64,000 nt of DNA from Quillaja saponaria (Eukaryota; Streptophyta; Magnoliopsida; Fabales; Quillajaceae). Shown one piece after another: positions 12,849 through 26,585 of the stretch. The notes beneath the pieces are model-generated. The model was not told the origin of the DNA. It was given only the letters and a program-made list of their open reading frames with translations, and did no database searches. A program made the position numbers and the translations under genes. Location: positions 6,644,134 through 6,708,133 of the forward strand of contig CM055618.1 of the NCBI GenBank assembly GCA_029379385.1, in the 5' to 3' direction. How positions within the stretch are numbered: position 1 is the first letter of the stretch; each line of letters opens with the position of its first letter.

Positions 12849-13899
12849 AAACTAAAACTCTTTCATTATGAAAATAAAATTAAAAAAAATATGTACCTCA
12901 GATGGTTAAAATGACAGTGTTAGAGGTAGTGGACGTATCTCATCTCTCTCCAGCTCTTTTAGAACTAACTCCTATACAAACTCCATATGCTCTAGAGTAT
13001 CCCAAAGGAGATGGAGATGCGGTAGAAGCTACAGATCTAACTTTGTCTAGTACTTGTTAGGAGTTGATACAACCCCCGAAATCATAAATGAGACCCTTTT
13101 TCTTGCTGCTTGCTAGTTTCACGAAAAGAGCAAGGTCACTCATAGGGGGCTTAGCTGGTGTATCAGTATTATCCTACTGTCCAGTGCTAGATTGTTCCAT
13201 CTTCGACTTTGAAGTTTTAAACTTCTCTTGCAAATGAAAAATAATTGGGTTTGCAAGTCTAGCATGTAATTAACTATGTTAATGAAAAACAGTTATGCAA
13301 AACAAAAAACAACTATGTAAAGCAAATAATACTAACATTGATGGTTTTTCACTTCAAGTCAACAAACTTTTCTTGTGAATGCAATCGAAAACTTATATAA
13401 GTTATTGACCTAACTCTTTCTCCGACACAAAATATAAAACAATATTAGTTAAAAAGATTGTAATAGAAATTTTATAACTAATATTCATAAAATAAAACAT
13501 TATTGACCAGTTGCTTTATGTTGACGAAGCCAAATGCACGGTGAATAAGCTCACCACCCGCTTGCTTATTTACTACCATCGTCCAAAAGCACCTTTGGAA
13601 GTCAGGGCTCACTCACTTGTTGCACAATGACTCCTACTAATCCTGTGGGATGTGCCTATCCTCCTTTCAAGCGAGCAGACCCGATGTGTACTTATGACTC
13701 TAGTTGGAACAAAACTTTTAGAACACATCGGTACTTCTCTTCTTGATAGCTATATTAAACATAGCTTGTGATGCAACTTTCTCCTCAAGAACGACCCTAA
13801 ACCATCATTGCACCATAAATTACAAAACAAAATCAAATTGCCACTAATTTCACAACATATTAAAATAAAATTAAAACTTAAAAAAATAATATAATTGAA

Positions 13900-13990
13900 C
13901 TTATCATAAAATCATTATAGAAACAGGCCTTCACCTCATCGAGGAACTTTTGGTAGTCGAAGATCGAACTTGGAAGGTACTTTATGACAA
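13900..13990 (-). pseudogene. CACTA transposase-like coding remnant
   Basis: On the minus strand this stretch reads without stops as a fragment containing FDYQKFLDE. Together with broken pieces at 13500-13690 and 12900-13060, this resembles the conserved tail of Ptta/En/Spm-type proteins. The match is from general family appearance only; the pieces are too short and damaged for a firm domain call. Confidence 0.3.
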
Positions 13991-15663
13991 TACTGAAAAT
14001 ATTAATGCCCACCTACGTATCCTTGGGGTCAAGAACAACGAAATTCATAAAAAAAATCAAAAAATAAGAAAAATTATTTTTAAACTTGAAATAATAACTT
14101 ATATGTCTGTATAGATCTTGAACTCGATAGGATATGATCTGAGCCCACATCAAATAGGTTCAGAACCTGATTCGAAGATGAATCAAGTAGCGGAATAGTG
14201 GGTGGTGGAGCTACAGCTGTAGAAGGAGAAAACTGCTACTGCTGACAAAGATGAAACTCCACGACGTCCTTAGTACGTCCTCTAGGCAAATGCATGTGTC
14301 ATCAGCAAAATACATCTGCTTATGTATTCATAATCCAAAGCTTATAACCAGTATCTTAATAATTCCTAAGCTAATCTAGGTTACGAATATCTAAAGTAGA
14401 ATTAAGAAATACTTGTATTAAGGCTCCATTTCTATACTAACAAGTTCATTTAAATACTTGTAGAATTAAGAATTAAGAAATACTTGTACTAAGCCTACAC
14501 AACTAACACATTTGAAGGAAAAATGATATACTTTGTAATAATTGAAACCCAGAGACCTATATACAAAAAGTTACTCTCTCACATAAGTCACGACAACGTA
14601 AGCAAAAAGTTACTTTCTTACATAAGTTATAACTGACCTTATAAAGGTATAAACCATAATAAGCAAGTAGTAATAAGTCACGACAACGTAAACACTTCAT
14701 AAAGAAAAAATAAAATAAAACCCGCAGGTAAAAGTCCATATAAACAAGAAAGGAAAGCATGTAGTTAAGAACTAAAATGTAATTTGACACAACAATAATG
14801 TCCCAAATAATGATGTCCATAATAACGTCCCATTAAAGAACTAGCCTTCAACACATTCAAGCATTTTAGGTCCAGTTCCAACCAGTCATAAATCATAAGA
14901 GACTGCATTTTGCTCAGACTAGCTACAGTTCTATAAAGAAACAACAAAGCCTCGTGAGAAAACACTACAAGAAGAAAATAAAATTCTAAACATACAATAA
15001 TGGAAAGCCATTACTTATGTTAATGCCAGTCAAACACATTTTTCTTTTCATGAAATATCCACACACACACACACTAAAGAAAAGAAAAACTATCACTTGC
15101 ATAAACACATAAAGATACTTAGTTTGGAATTGGAGAAATATGTATTGTTTTATAAGTTAGTTTAGAATAATGGTGGTGAATAATTGAATTAGAGCAATAA
15201 TCATATCAATCACCACCTAAATGGTAGATACAGCCCCCCATACTTACTGGATGTATGGTTTAACAAGAAAGCACTAATGAATGCAACCTAGCTCCCTCAC
15301 CTTTCTGAATCAGGTGTTTAAATCCTAATGCAAGGAAGGCTTCCTAAAGGTCTTGTTAACACTTAACTTGTATTACACCACTAGCTGATCTGCAGTGGAC
15401 ATAGTCTAGTTGGATTATTCTGTCTAGTAGCTAAAGATATTTAACATATTATATAGCATCTATCAAGGTAATTGGAAGTATAAAAAGAAATCTTAATTTA
15501 CAAAATCTTATATATTTCTTTAAGTAATGAAATATTTAAGTGAAAGAAATTTTATTTCCTAAATCTAGTCTCAGAAATCATAAATTCATTATCAAAGACA
15601 ACAAGCATCTTTAAACACTTAATATAAAGGTAACATATCCAGTTGCATTTTCACTGAGAGTCT

Positions 15664-15916
15664 TGTCATATCCTCAAATGAAGGTGTGACTGGCTGGAAG
15701 ATTTGGAAATCTAAAACTCCTATAACCCTGACTCACACCATACAAACATACATGACCATTACTATTTATAACTGAAAAGAAAAGTTATAATGCGTTAACT
15801 TAAGAACATGTCAAATTTATGAAACATATGTTATTTTACTAAAATTTTTAGCAGAAGTTTCCCGTAAAGTAGAACATGCTTAAGAATACATATGTACACA
15901 CACACACACACGCACG

Positions 15917-15948
<32 letters not shown>

Positions 15949-16622
15949 AGTTGGTTACATGCAATCAGTCACGTACAATAATAATAAACACAGAGGAGGA
16001 GTTACAACCAAATTATAAGGTTGTCACAGCTAGAGCTGTAAGGAATAAGAGTTTCAAGTGAAGGTAGAGTCTTGGAAAAGCAAAGAGAAGTAAACTTCAA
16101 GGGGTTAATTGCTGATTTTTCATAACCTTTCAAGAGTTCATGGATTTGAAGAAAAGAGAGGAAGCATGGAACCAAGAATAGCTTCCGTGAAGCGCTTTGG
16201 AGGATGAGGAGGTTGGTGACTTAAAGTGGAGTAGAAAAGGTACAAACAAGATACAAAATAAAATAAAATTAACGTGCTCCAAAAAGCTAAGGTTTTTGTA
16301 GGGCATATAATTTCTTATATAATAATTGTATATACACAAGTTTATATATTTTTATTCTACTTGGTTTTTTTTCGTTGTGATTATTATGATCCACATATAT
16401 CTAAAGGTATATATAAGATAAAGTCAAAGAGGATTAAAATCAACATCAATCAAATTCTTAATTTATAATTATTCTTATTTATATACTTGTATATATTATA
16501 TATCTGTATACAAGTAAATATTTATTTATTATTATTTCTCTTATATACAAAAATTATATGAAAAATTAAGAACAATTTATTAACATCTCGGATAACGGAA
16601 TATTACATTTCGAGTTATAACA
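15664..16622 (+). mobile_element. Short member of the solo-LTR-like family, copy G (0.96 kb)
   Basis: It starts TGTCATATCCTC and continues with the family's first 200 bp (AAGGTGTGACTGGCTGG, then ATAACCCTGACT), then skips most of the central module and ends CGAGTTATAACA. The flanking pentamers are AGTCT and AGACT, so the duplication is imperfect. It contains an AC microsatellite (about 15896-15938). Outside the element, AAAGGTAACATATCCA lies on both sides (15626 and 16632). Confidence 0.5.
15896..15938. repeat. (AC)n microsatellite
   Basis: About 20 AC units with two GC interruptions, followed by a short AT run. Confidence 0.9.
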
Positions 16623-18125
16623 AGACTGATGAAAGGTAACATATCCAATTGCACATCAATGCCACCATCAAAAATAGAAATAGACAATAAACTAATTTAT
16701 AAAAGAGAATGATTCAGCCATATCATTGTTTAGGTTCAAAAGTAATTATTCCAAGAATTATCATTTCTAGGACGAAGCATGATGATCCTTCAACAGTATC
16801 AAGGAGACAGGTAGGGCTTCTGTAATGCAATAGCATAATGAAAGAACAAGGTAGTGTAGCATTAGAATGGAGAATATAGGGAGAACTAAAAAGTTCTTGT
16901 AGAAAACAATCTTACAAAAGTTCTTTAAGATGTTTCCATAAAACTAGATTTACCTAATAGTCATTTGGAATCATTATTGATATGTCAATTGTTTTTATGA
17001 TTCACGTTTTGTGCATCAATTACAAACTTCTAGTTTTCCTACTTATAATTAATTTTTAAAAAATAATGCATTTTCCAACATGATGGAAAACAATTTGAAG
17101 CCACAACTAACTAGTGAATATCTTGTATTTCATCCCATCTTAAGATTCCTAATAGCAATTTTAATCACTATACTTTTGAGATAAGTAACCTCCTTTTATT
17201 CAACTCTTAATTGATAAAATTCTCAACTAATTTAAATGTAATATCTAAAGGCTCAACCTTAGTCAAAATAAAAAGATATTGCATAATACCAAAAAAAAAA
17301 AAATGGCCAACACTAAATAGTTTGAAATGCAAGAGACTTCAGATTTGTTATCAAGTTAATAACAGAAACCAGATATACCATGCATTTCTAGATTTACATT
17401 TCTTACACACTAAATATAGGAAGTCAACTAACCTAATATTGAGGATTTATATTACTTAAAAGACATAATTCAATCAATTGTCTAAGCAGCAGTATAAGAT
17501 AATCATGTATATTCTTAGCAACCAAATGGAATAAGGAATTACAGCAAAAATATAAGAACTGTAAACACATAAAAATATAAATCTTAGTGAACTGAAAACG
17601 AAATGCAAATTTTAAAATATACCTAGGCTAGGACTGGATCAACCCTAGATTTCGAAGTAGACAAGTTGGGATTTGTGAAGAAGACGTGATTTGCGAACAA
17701 AAATTATGTGCAGAGAAAGGTTGGGAGAGAAAGCTCCATTACAAAGAAAAAAGGGAGAAGGGGAAAGGAAATTCATGGGCTAGGTTTCAATTTAGGGAAA
17801 ACTATTTGCGTCGTATGTTAAGTGGCAGATGCTGATACACATATTTGTAAGATAAAATAATATTTGTTATTGGCATCTGCCAATCTAGACACAAACAATA
17901 AACTAAAAGATGCAGAAAGCCTTCAAACAATGGCACCAAAATTAAACTAGTAAAAGCGTATGCAAAATGTTATCTGCGCCCACATTTAAATTTTTTATGC
18001 GCTTTTCAGCATTGCAATTATGTAGACACAGATATATCAAATGCAAATGCAAATATTGATTTACTGCATTTGTATTTTTTGAATCTATAGAATGGCAGAT
18101 GCAGATATGCTAATTTCTTGTAGTG

Positions 18126-20883
18126 CAAACCATACTAAAGTTTGAAATTTTTAAATTTTGTCCATATAAAATGTTTTTTTTTTTTTTTTCATTTTGGCCC
18201 TATAAAATTTTGAAAATTTTGAATTTTGTCCATTCAGAATACATTTGTTTCTTACTTTATTTTAGCTCTAACAAAAATTTGGCCACTCCAAACCTAAAGG
18301 GCTAGGTCCGCCATATTTATTTATTGCTAGATATAGTTTAAATAATTTTTTTTTAAATAAAATAAAATTTAGCAAAAAATATGTAAACAAGTTTTAATTT
18401 GTCTAACCAAATAGTTATAATAGATTATCTGGACTCCCTAATAAATAAAATTAAAAATATTAATCAAGCAATTTATTTAGGTTAGATTCAAGCTATTAAA
18501 CCGAGATGATCTAATGGTTAATTAAATAAGAAGTTAAAAGGAACAAATCATCTTGATTTTAAATTATTCGCTGAAGAGTTATTTGCTAGCTTTAATCATA
18601 ATTGAATAATTCTATTTATTTTCAAATTTGTTAAACCATTAATGCTACATGTATGAGCATATTTTTATCAAACAACCTTCTCACAAAATGATCAGTTTAT
18701 AAGAATTATTAGAGCGGTAGCTAGAAGAAAAGATATGGTTTATTAAGACATGATATCACTATCTTAATTTTAGGTGATAATTATCCCACTCGTAAAGAGT
18801 TTGATATCGAATGAACGACAATTCATCTTAAAAATACAAGTAAACCACCCCTACAGACAGAAAAATCTAAAGGTTTGCCTTGAAAAATTTCTAAGAAACT
18901 GAAATTTGACAAGGAAAAAAAAAAAAAAAAAAAAGTAAAAGAGAATAGTTATTGTAATTTGGTCAAAAAAAAATCTCTATTTATATGATTGGCTACCAAT
19001 TAATCATGCTTTTCTAAATAGGTATATTGTTTCCATTTTTCATGTAGAAATATTGTTTCATATAAACATATTATTTCATATATGCCTTTTTCATAGACAT
19101 ATTGTTCGATCGTGCTCTTCAAATAAGACATAATTATCTGATTTAAATTACAGCAGACATATTGTTTCATATATTTAAATTATCACTTTTGTAAATTAAC
19201 TTATTTGAATAATTACATATTATGATCTAGTGTACTGCACCCTCGTGTATTTAAAATACACAAAATCACAATCAGCCAATCAAATGCACAAGCACGAGTC
19301 ATAAATCCAAGTGTCAAGTGAGATTTTATAATTTGGAATGAACATTCATCTTCAATATTACAAACTATACAATTTTTTCCAACAAAAACTAAGTGATAAA
19401 TTTCTTAAAACAATATCATGTAATACTTATTTTGTGGTGACTTATAATGTATATATATAAAACAATAATTAGACATATTTTAAAGGTATAGATGATTGAA
19501 AAATTAGTAATAGAATAGTCACCTTTTATTAGGAAAATGTTATTATTATATTTTTAGGATTTTTTCTTTTTGTTGATTTTTGTGAAGAAAATAAAGTTGT
19601 ACATAAGTATGCGAATGATAAAAAAAAAAAAAAAAAAAAGAGTTGTTTCAAAATCTTATTTGTATATGAAAATTTAATTGAATTAATGGTTATTTTTTAA
19701 TAATTAATAATTATAAGATTTATTGTTAGTCTTAAGAAGAAAAAATTATAATTTATTATTTTTTAAATTTTAATTATTATTTAGCTATATCTTATAAAAA
19801 ATTATGGGAATTCATTATATATAATACTAGATGAACCTAGCATCTATGCGAAAATACATACTATTATTTTTTAAAATTTATAATGTTATTCAATTTGTGA
19901 GAATATAAATGACCAACATTATTGTTTTTATTATCATTATTTGATTTGATATATATTTTTGGTATGAATTCAATATATATTATATTTTACTTAGATTATT
20001 GTAAAAAATAACACTTCAAATTAGTTAATTACTTTGAGTTTCAGTAATGGTGCTAAAATATGAAATTATAATATAAAATTTTATGAGAGTTGTTTTAGTT
20101 TTTTTTTTTTTTTTTTTTTTTTTCTTTTGGCCCTTTTTATTTTAAGTTAATTATTTAATTAACAACAATATTTCTAAAATTACTATATATATATATATTT
20201 TTTTTCAAATCAATAGGGAATAACGTTTTAAAATTTTTTATTTTTAAGTTAAATTATTATTTTACAAATAATTATTTATTCAATTGTCGCTTGTATCTTA
20301 TTTTGAGTTGTATAATTTTATGTCATCTCTCAATTAATATAATAAAAGTAAAATCATATATGTCTCTTAATAAGAACTCAATAAATGTTTATGTTAAAAT
20401 TTTAAATGTTTGGGTTAAATTGTAACTTGTCTTCAAATTTCAAGAGAAGCATGTGTAGATTTTATAAGTAGAGAGCAAATCCTATAATTTTGGTAAAATT
20501 TAGGGTAGGTTGAAGTAATTTAATCTTGAATTGTTTTATCCTACCATATTTTTGCATCAAAATCAAATTAAAAACTTGATTTAAATTTACTTTTATAGTC
20601 TCTATTTTTCTATATATTTTTATGCGGTAGAGAAAATATTAATTTTATTTTTCAAAAAATGAGTTTTTAATACTCTTTCTTTGAAGATCCCGCCCATTTT
20701 GTTATTTTTTTTTTAAATTTTTAAATCTCAAAATAAATATTTACTTCAAAATTTATACAAAAAGAATTTCTTGGTGAGATTTTCAATTTTTTTTAATATA
20801 CCACTGTTTTGCATACAAACCACAAGAAACTTTATTTAAACTACTTTTACACACTCTCTGTCTCTCTATTATTATGTGGCAAA
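18126..20883. other. AT-rich intergenic DNA, no gene recognised
   Basis: Long poly-A and poly-T tracts (18174-18190, 18914-18934, 19620-19639, 20100-20123) and stops in all frames. A fragment near 18240-18312 (TTTGGCCACTCC..GGGCTAGGTCCGCC) looks like transposon debris. Nothing else is supported. Confidence 0.6.
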
Positions 20884-20998
20884 GAAAATTTTATAACTAG
20901 GTATTTCAACGTTATGAACATTTGACGTAATAACATTAAGTTTAGTGTAGCGTGAAAATTTAGTTATAAAGATATATAAATATTGATGTATACATTTA

Positions 20999-21830
20999 GG
21001 ATTAGTTTGGTAGGTATAGGAATGACAATTCCATTCCATGCATGATTTCATGGAATGAACATTCTTTCTTTTGGTATATTTTTAGCGTTATAATACTCAT
21101 TTCATTCCGGTCATTTTATTCCATAGAAGTAGGAATCCTCAAACCCACTTAGAGGGTGGGATTACTCATTCCTACTTCTATGGAATCAATTTAGTTTAGT
21201 TAAATAACAAAAAAATCATTCTATCACATAAAATAAATTTTTTAATAATATTATACATAAATAAAATATATTTATTATTTAATTAAAAAAATAAAAAAAT
21301 ACCCTTCATATCACATTAAATGATATCAAATATAAAAATAAAAAATTTGTATATAAAAATAATAATAAATCAATTCATTTTAGGCAAATGACAAAATACC
21401 CTTCATGTCATAGTAAATAATATAATTATAAATAAATAATTAATGTTACATAAATAAATTAGTTAAGTAATTTTAAACTAAAATATTAAAATTAATAAAT
21501 AATAGAAATAATAAATAATAAAATAAATATAAGTAATAATAATAATTAATTATTTAATAATAAATAATTTAATTTTTTAAAAAATTAAGAAATATATATT
21601 TAATAAATTATGTTATAATTTTATTACTTTATTTACTAAGGGATATTTTTATTATTTTAGAATAATTTTTATATTATTTTATGTCTAAAAATTGCATAGA
21701 AAATAAATATTCCCCATCGACTCTAACAAACAATAGAATAGAATATTCATTCCATTCCATATACAGTTTATTCCCATTTCCTTTTCCATTCCTATTTCAC
21801 AAAAAGCATTCATACGTACCAAACTAGCCC
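20999..21830. mobile_element. Tourist/PIF-Harbinger-type element (832 bp) in copy C
   Basis: The left end is GGATTAGTTTGGTAGGTAT; the right end on the other strand is GGGCTAGTTTGGTACGTAT. TTA is duplicated at 20996-20998 and 21831-21833. GG..TTTGGTA ends plus a TTA duplication fit PIF/Harbinger Tourist MITEs. The interior is extremely AT-rich with long inverted stretches (CATTCCATTCC-type motifs near both ends) and has no transposase. Confidence 0.65.
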
Positions 21831-21918
21831 TTATAAGTATTGATAAATAGCACAAGAAAATTAAAAAAATTAAATAAATAAATACCGTGAATTAGTGTAA
21901 ATAAGATAATGACCAAAC

Positions 21919-21941
21919 ATATATATATATATATATATATA
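21919..21941. repeat. (AT)n microsatellite
   Basis: About 11 AT units inside copy C. Confidence 0.85.
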
Positions 21942-23599
21942 GACTTAAAGTCCACCACACATTTACTATATATATAAAACAAGACTTAATTACCATCACA
22001 AATTATTTTAAACTTTTACTTAGTTTTGGTATTTTGTCTTTTCTTTCTTTTCTCTCATTTTTTCCTTCCACCGCCTCTATTCCTCTTTTATCTCTTTGCC
22101 TCCCAAACCTTCATTTTATGCCTTGTTTCTACTCTTCTTGTTCCGTCGTGAGGCAGCCGAATTAGAAGTTGAAGCTCCAAGTACATTCACCAATTCAAAA
22201 GCCTTTCTTCATCAATCATTATAACCAAAAAGTCTTAAACTTTTTGTTCTACAAGTGGTTATGGCAGGGAGATTTCGTTCCCGACTGGGCTACCTTTCAT
22301 CCGTTTCAAGATTTCCAAAACATCATTTGCTATCTTTACCTTTTTCAAGGCCTGAAACCTTCTATGAACCAGCTCTAAGTACGACAAAGAATTGTAATTG
22401 TTAAGGGTCTTAGGCAGATGTGTGCTAACTTCATAAAAGAGATATTAACTAGTTATTGTGCCATGTTTCTGAAAATATGTTGTGTATGTTATATTCTTGA
22501 GGAAAGTCCTCATAGAAGGTGCTGGTGTTTTGTTTAAGACCTACCCATTTCAGCATCATAATGCAGAGTTTTAATGAAAACCAACTTAGTTATTCTTCTT
22601 TACTAAAATTTGGTGCACCGTAGGTCCAATATGTTTTTATTAGCTATAAAATAACTATTTAAGTCAGGATAACTTAATTTCGTAGTGCTCATATATTATA
22701 ATGGTGGCTAATTGGTTAAGGAAAAAGGGGAAACATGGAATTTAATCTTTTGAGTGATTTAGAATAACTAATTTGAATTTGAATTTGAGATTAGAATGTG
22801 ATTAATGTTTAGACTATGGATAAACGTTGATTTCTTGGTATGTGTATATATCTAATATATACATACACTGAATGGAATGAATTATGCCTTCAAGATATTT
22901 GATAAAATGTCTAAGAACAAGGAGTAATGAATTAATGGTTAAGTAATTGTTGAAAGGAAGTAGGGTCATATTTTATAAGTTAGAGAAATTCAGTATTTCG
23001 TGTGTTTTCAGGACTGAGTTATATTAAGAATTCTAAAAGAAAATGTAGCTTAGGGTATTGAGATGATGTCTGGGAAATTTTGTAACCTGGTTCTAAGTAT
23101 ATTTGCCTATAGAGCTACTGGACTGCAGCTAGGTCCCTGCAGGATTCTTAGTGAGGTTTATTCAGTCATTGAGATTTCATCAGGAATTATGGTTGGAATT
23201 AGCTTAGGACCTCTAAATAAAAGTTTTTCCTAACATATTAAAGGGTAAATCTAGATCGGTGCAAGTGTTAATTCCATGTTATGCTTATTTTGGAGGTATT
23301 GGAATTCATGGCTGTGATTTTCAAGGTTATGATTGTACCTGTTTTGGGAAAACTGACATTAGGGGTTTTAACAGATGAATTAGGAGTAGAGTGCATAAAA
23401 TGAAATATTTCTAACATCTTGAAAAAACTATACTAGAGAGTTTCATAATTTAATTTCCAAGTATAACAATTCCATAAGCATCGGAATTAAGAGTTTGTAA
23501 CTAGGAATTTAATGAGAGCCATGTTTTTGTTTATGTAAGGAATCGAGTGAGTTCAAGGATGATTTTAGAAAAAAGTTCCTAAATAAGAAAGATAACTAA

Positions 23600-26585
23600 T
23601 GTCACACCCCTCACTGAGATATGACTGGCTAGAGGATTGGATAACCAATCCACCGTAACCCTGACTTCAAAACAAAATAACAGACCTAACTCATGACCCA
23701 ACTAAAGAATAAAATTAGCTTTTCTAAAATCGAAGTTCACTATAACAATTTATTTCCTGTAATAGTTAACAAGTTACTGAAAAAATTGCTAGAGATTTCC
23801 TGCGATATGACAAATGCCTTAAACAACCAATACATAATCTCATGATTTTACACAACAGTAACATAAAATAACAAGGAGCTTCGCTCCAACCACATCGTAA
23901 CCAAGACAAATAACTAGACACTTACATATTTCAAAATTTGACAACCCCCACACTTCTAATGTGACTGCAAATTTTCATCCTTTAACTTTAAGTCTGAGAT
24001 CCTGAGATTACCTTGTTGTACTTATTCGGCAAGCCACAAGCTCGGCGACGTCATGAAATGCATTCCTGTTACTAAAAAATTTCACAGAAGAGGGGTGAGT
24101 CCTATGGACTCCGTGAGTGGAAAATCGTACCCAAAGGGTACTAGCATCACTTAACACAAATATATAATATACATATTAACATCATGTAACATAATTCATA
24201 AAACATTTCACATTACACGTACATCTTGTAAGTTTCACAAATTCACAATTCATATTACACACAGGAACACAATTTAAGTCAGCACAACAATATCACGCAA
24301 AGCAATCAAAGGGCCAATGAGTAACCAGCCCCGCACACCAATATCACCCCCTGCCGGGCATTTACGCGCCCGCACACCAAATTAATCTCCGTACACAAAT
24401 CCATCCCACCGGGGCTGAGCACTCCAATAGTTTTTAAAATCATTGTCATAAATGAAAATCATTTTCCAGAAAATGTTCACGAGTTGGCCCTTATCAAACA
24501 CAAACAATGTCAACACAGTAACCAATATCAAGCAAACATTATTCAAGCAAATTACTGAAATACTATACTAGCTTACTTCTCATGTATCACGCATATTCAA
24601 ATAACATATAATCACACATACTAATCTAGCCCCTAAAGGCAACAAGTAACCACTCACCTTTGACCGATTATATTCGTTACTTGCACTTGTGTTCGCGCCT
24701 CATATTAGGTCCATATTAAGGTCCGAAACTGAAATTCATATTCCAAATAATACTTAGTTCCTAAATATTATTGTTATACTCTTTTAATTACTATTATCAA
24801 AAACCTATACTACCAAATTTCAATACTAGCTTACTACTAAGCTACATGTCATTCAATTTCCAATTTCTAAAATAATTATCTAATTAAATAACATTGACTA
24901 TTAATAATCATTCCATAAAAATGCTTTAAACGTTAAGAACTTATATAATTTCAATTTATCTTAATCTAGATTAATATATTCCTTATCTTACTAATTACCC
25001 ATAGTTTAACTTACCTATGACAATTATTAAGTTAATTAACCTAGTTATCAAACTCTTTAATATTAGTCTAATCTCAATTCAAGCTTTTAATGTTTACACT
25101 TGACTTTTCCCATATTTACCTACTTGCATTTCCACTTGCTCATCTTATACTCTTAATTAAGTGTAAAAGGATTAGAACAATTTCAATTAATTAATTCTTT
25201 AAAATACTTTACCTAACAACTGATATATATACCTTATTCCAATTTATATACATAAGTTAGTATTCATATGCATAACTTTTACCAAATTGTTCACAACTCA
25301 ACTCCACTAATATGCTATCCGCAAAATTTAACTTACCTTTATTATCCATGACCCAACCAATTCAATTAAACCTTCCTTCAAAATTACAATTAGATTCTAA
25401 TTATGATTATTTCTAATTCACCTAATCCTCCTTTAATTAAATTCAAGTAGTTCTTAATTTAATTTACTAACCACTAGATACTTAAAATATATCTATAATA
25501 ACAATTAGTGAATTCTTAACTTCCCATACCCCTACACGACCATCCATCACCCTACAATCCAACTTGCTTGATTAATTAACTTACCCTTATCACTTTGAAT
25601 TAATTAGCAGCCTAACCACCTTCCATAACACTAAAGACTAAACTCACAGTTTAACAGGAACAAAAGTTCACCTGAGCTGAAGGAGTCAACAACTGCCAGC
25701 TGAGACCCACACGGCAAGGCCACTACCTTTGCCTACAGCAGTAACGCTGCTTTGGCCGAGCGACAGCTTTACTCCACACTTCAATCTCGACTGAACATAA
25801 GAAAATGGACTGATATCCCTTCCATTTAACATTAGCTTCCTTCCACTTCCTCACTTCTCCTACCAACGTAACACAAGGGAAAAGATGGAGATGCTGCAAG
25901 GCGTCCTTGAAGGCTACTGGATGCAGCAAATTTCGGCCAGCCAAGTTCTTGTAAAACAACCATCCAAAGCTCCTATGCAGGGGAAGCAAACAAGGGACTT
26001 CTACTCATTCCCAACAGCAGCCTAATAGGTAAGGAAAGTAAGGATATTTACTCTAAACTAGCTCCCACAAACATCACAACGAAAAGGAATGAAAACTTCT
26101 CACTTTTATGAACTTAATTGCAAGAAATTCAGGGGCTCTTGCTACATAGCCAACTAGGGAGAAGAATAAAGGAAGCATACGGTTTGAAGGAAGAAAAGGA
26201 AAGTGGAAGTCTCTGGAAGCAGAGAAATGTGGGGAGAATAAGACAAATACATATAATTAAGTCATTTTTTTAATTTGTGGTGCAAAATTACTCTCACTTT
26301 CCATATCTTTATTTATATATATACCCTCACATAATTAATTTGTTGACACCTTAATTCCAAAATAAATAAATAAAATATCATAGTCAAAGTTAAGAAAACT
26401 TATGGTATCAAATAAATTTTGAAATGTACATGTATATATATATATATATCTAAGTAACTATCTACCTACTTTACTTTTATTCTTATATATTATAGTTTTA
26501 CCTGTAAATTAAAATTATGCACCAAAATTTTAAAATAACTTACTAACATATCAATAACAAAATATTAACGTATCGGGTTATCATA
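23600..26585 (+). mobile_element. Solo-LTR-like element, copy B (2.99 kb), inserted in copy C
   Basis: It starts TGTCACACCCCTCACTGAG and ends TATCGGGTTATCATA. ACTAA is duplicated at 23595-23599 and 26586-26590. It lies in the opposite orientation to its host copy C. The core features are the best preserved of the family: GGAGCTTCGCTCC near 23876, ACTCCGTGAGT (24108-24118), the perfect GTACCCAAAGGGTAC (24127-24141) and the CG-rich module (about 24308-24431). It is probably among the younger copies. Confidence 0.68.

Larger units (their letters stand above)
7746..18125 (-). mobile_element. CACTA (En/Spm) DNA transposon, decayed, carrying nested insertions
   Basis: The left end reads CACTACAAGAAAATGAAG (7746). 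The right end, read on the other strand from 18125, is CACTACAAGAAATTAGCATA. The flanking 3 bp are TAA and CAA, a degraded 3-bp duplication. Subterminal regions (7746-8100 and 17800-18125) hold many short copies of GCAGATGC, GCAGACAC and GGCAAATG in both directions, as expected for TNPA-type binding arrays. About 12.9-14.3 kb has fragments on the minus strand that read like the conserved C-terminal part of En/Spm-type ORFs, for example around 13930-13980 and 13500-13690, all broken by stops. Insertions at 8687-12848 and 15664-16622 are listed separately. No intact transposase survives. Confidence 0.75.

Noticed and set aside
15876..16061. Open stretch with a His-Thr repeat
   Set aside because: It is the AC microsatellite read in one frame, inside copy G.
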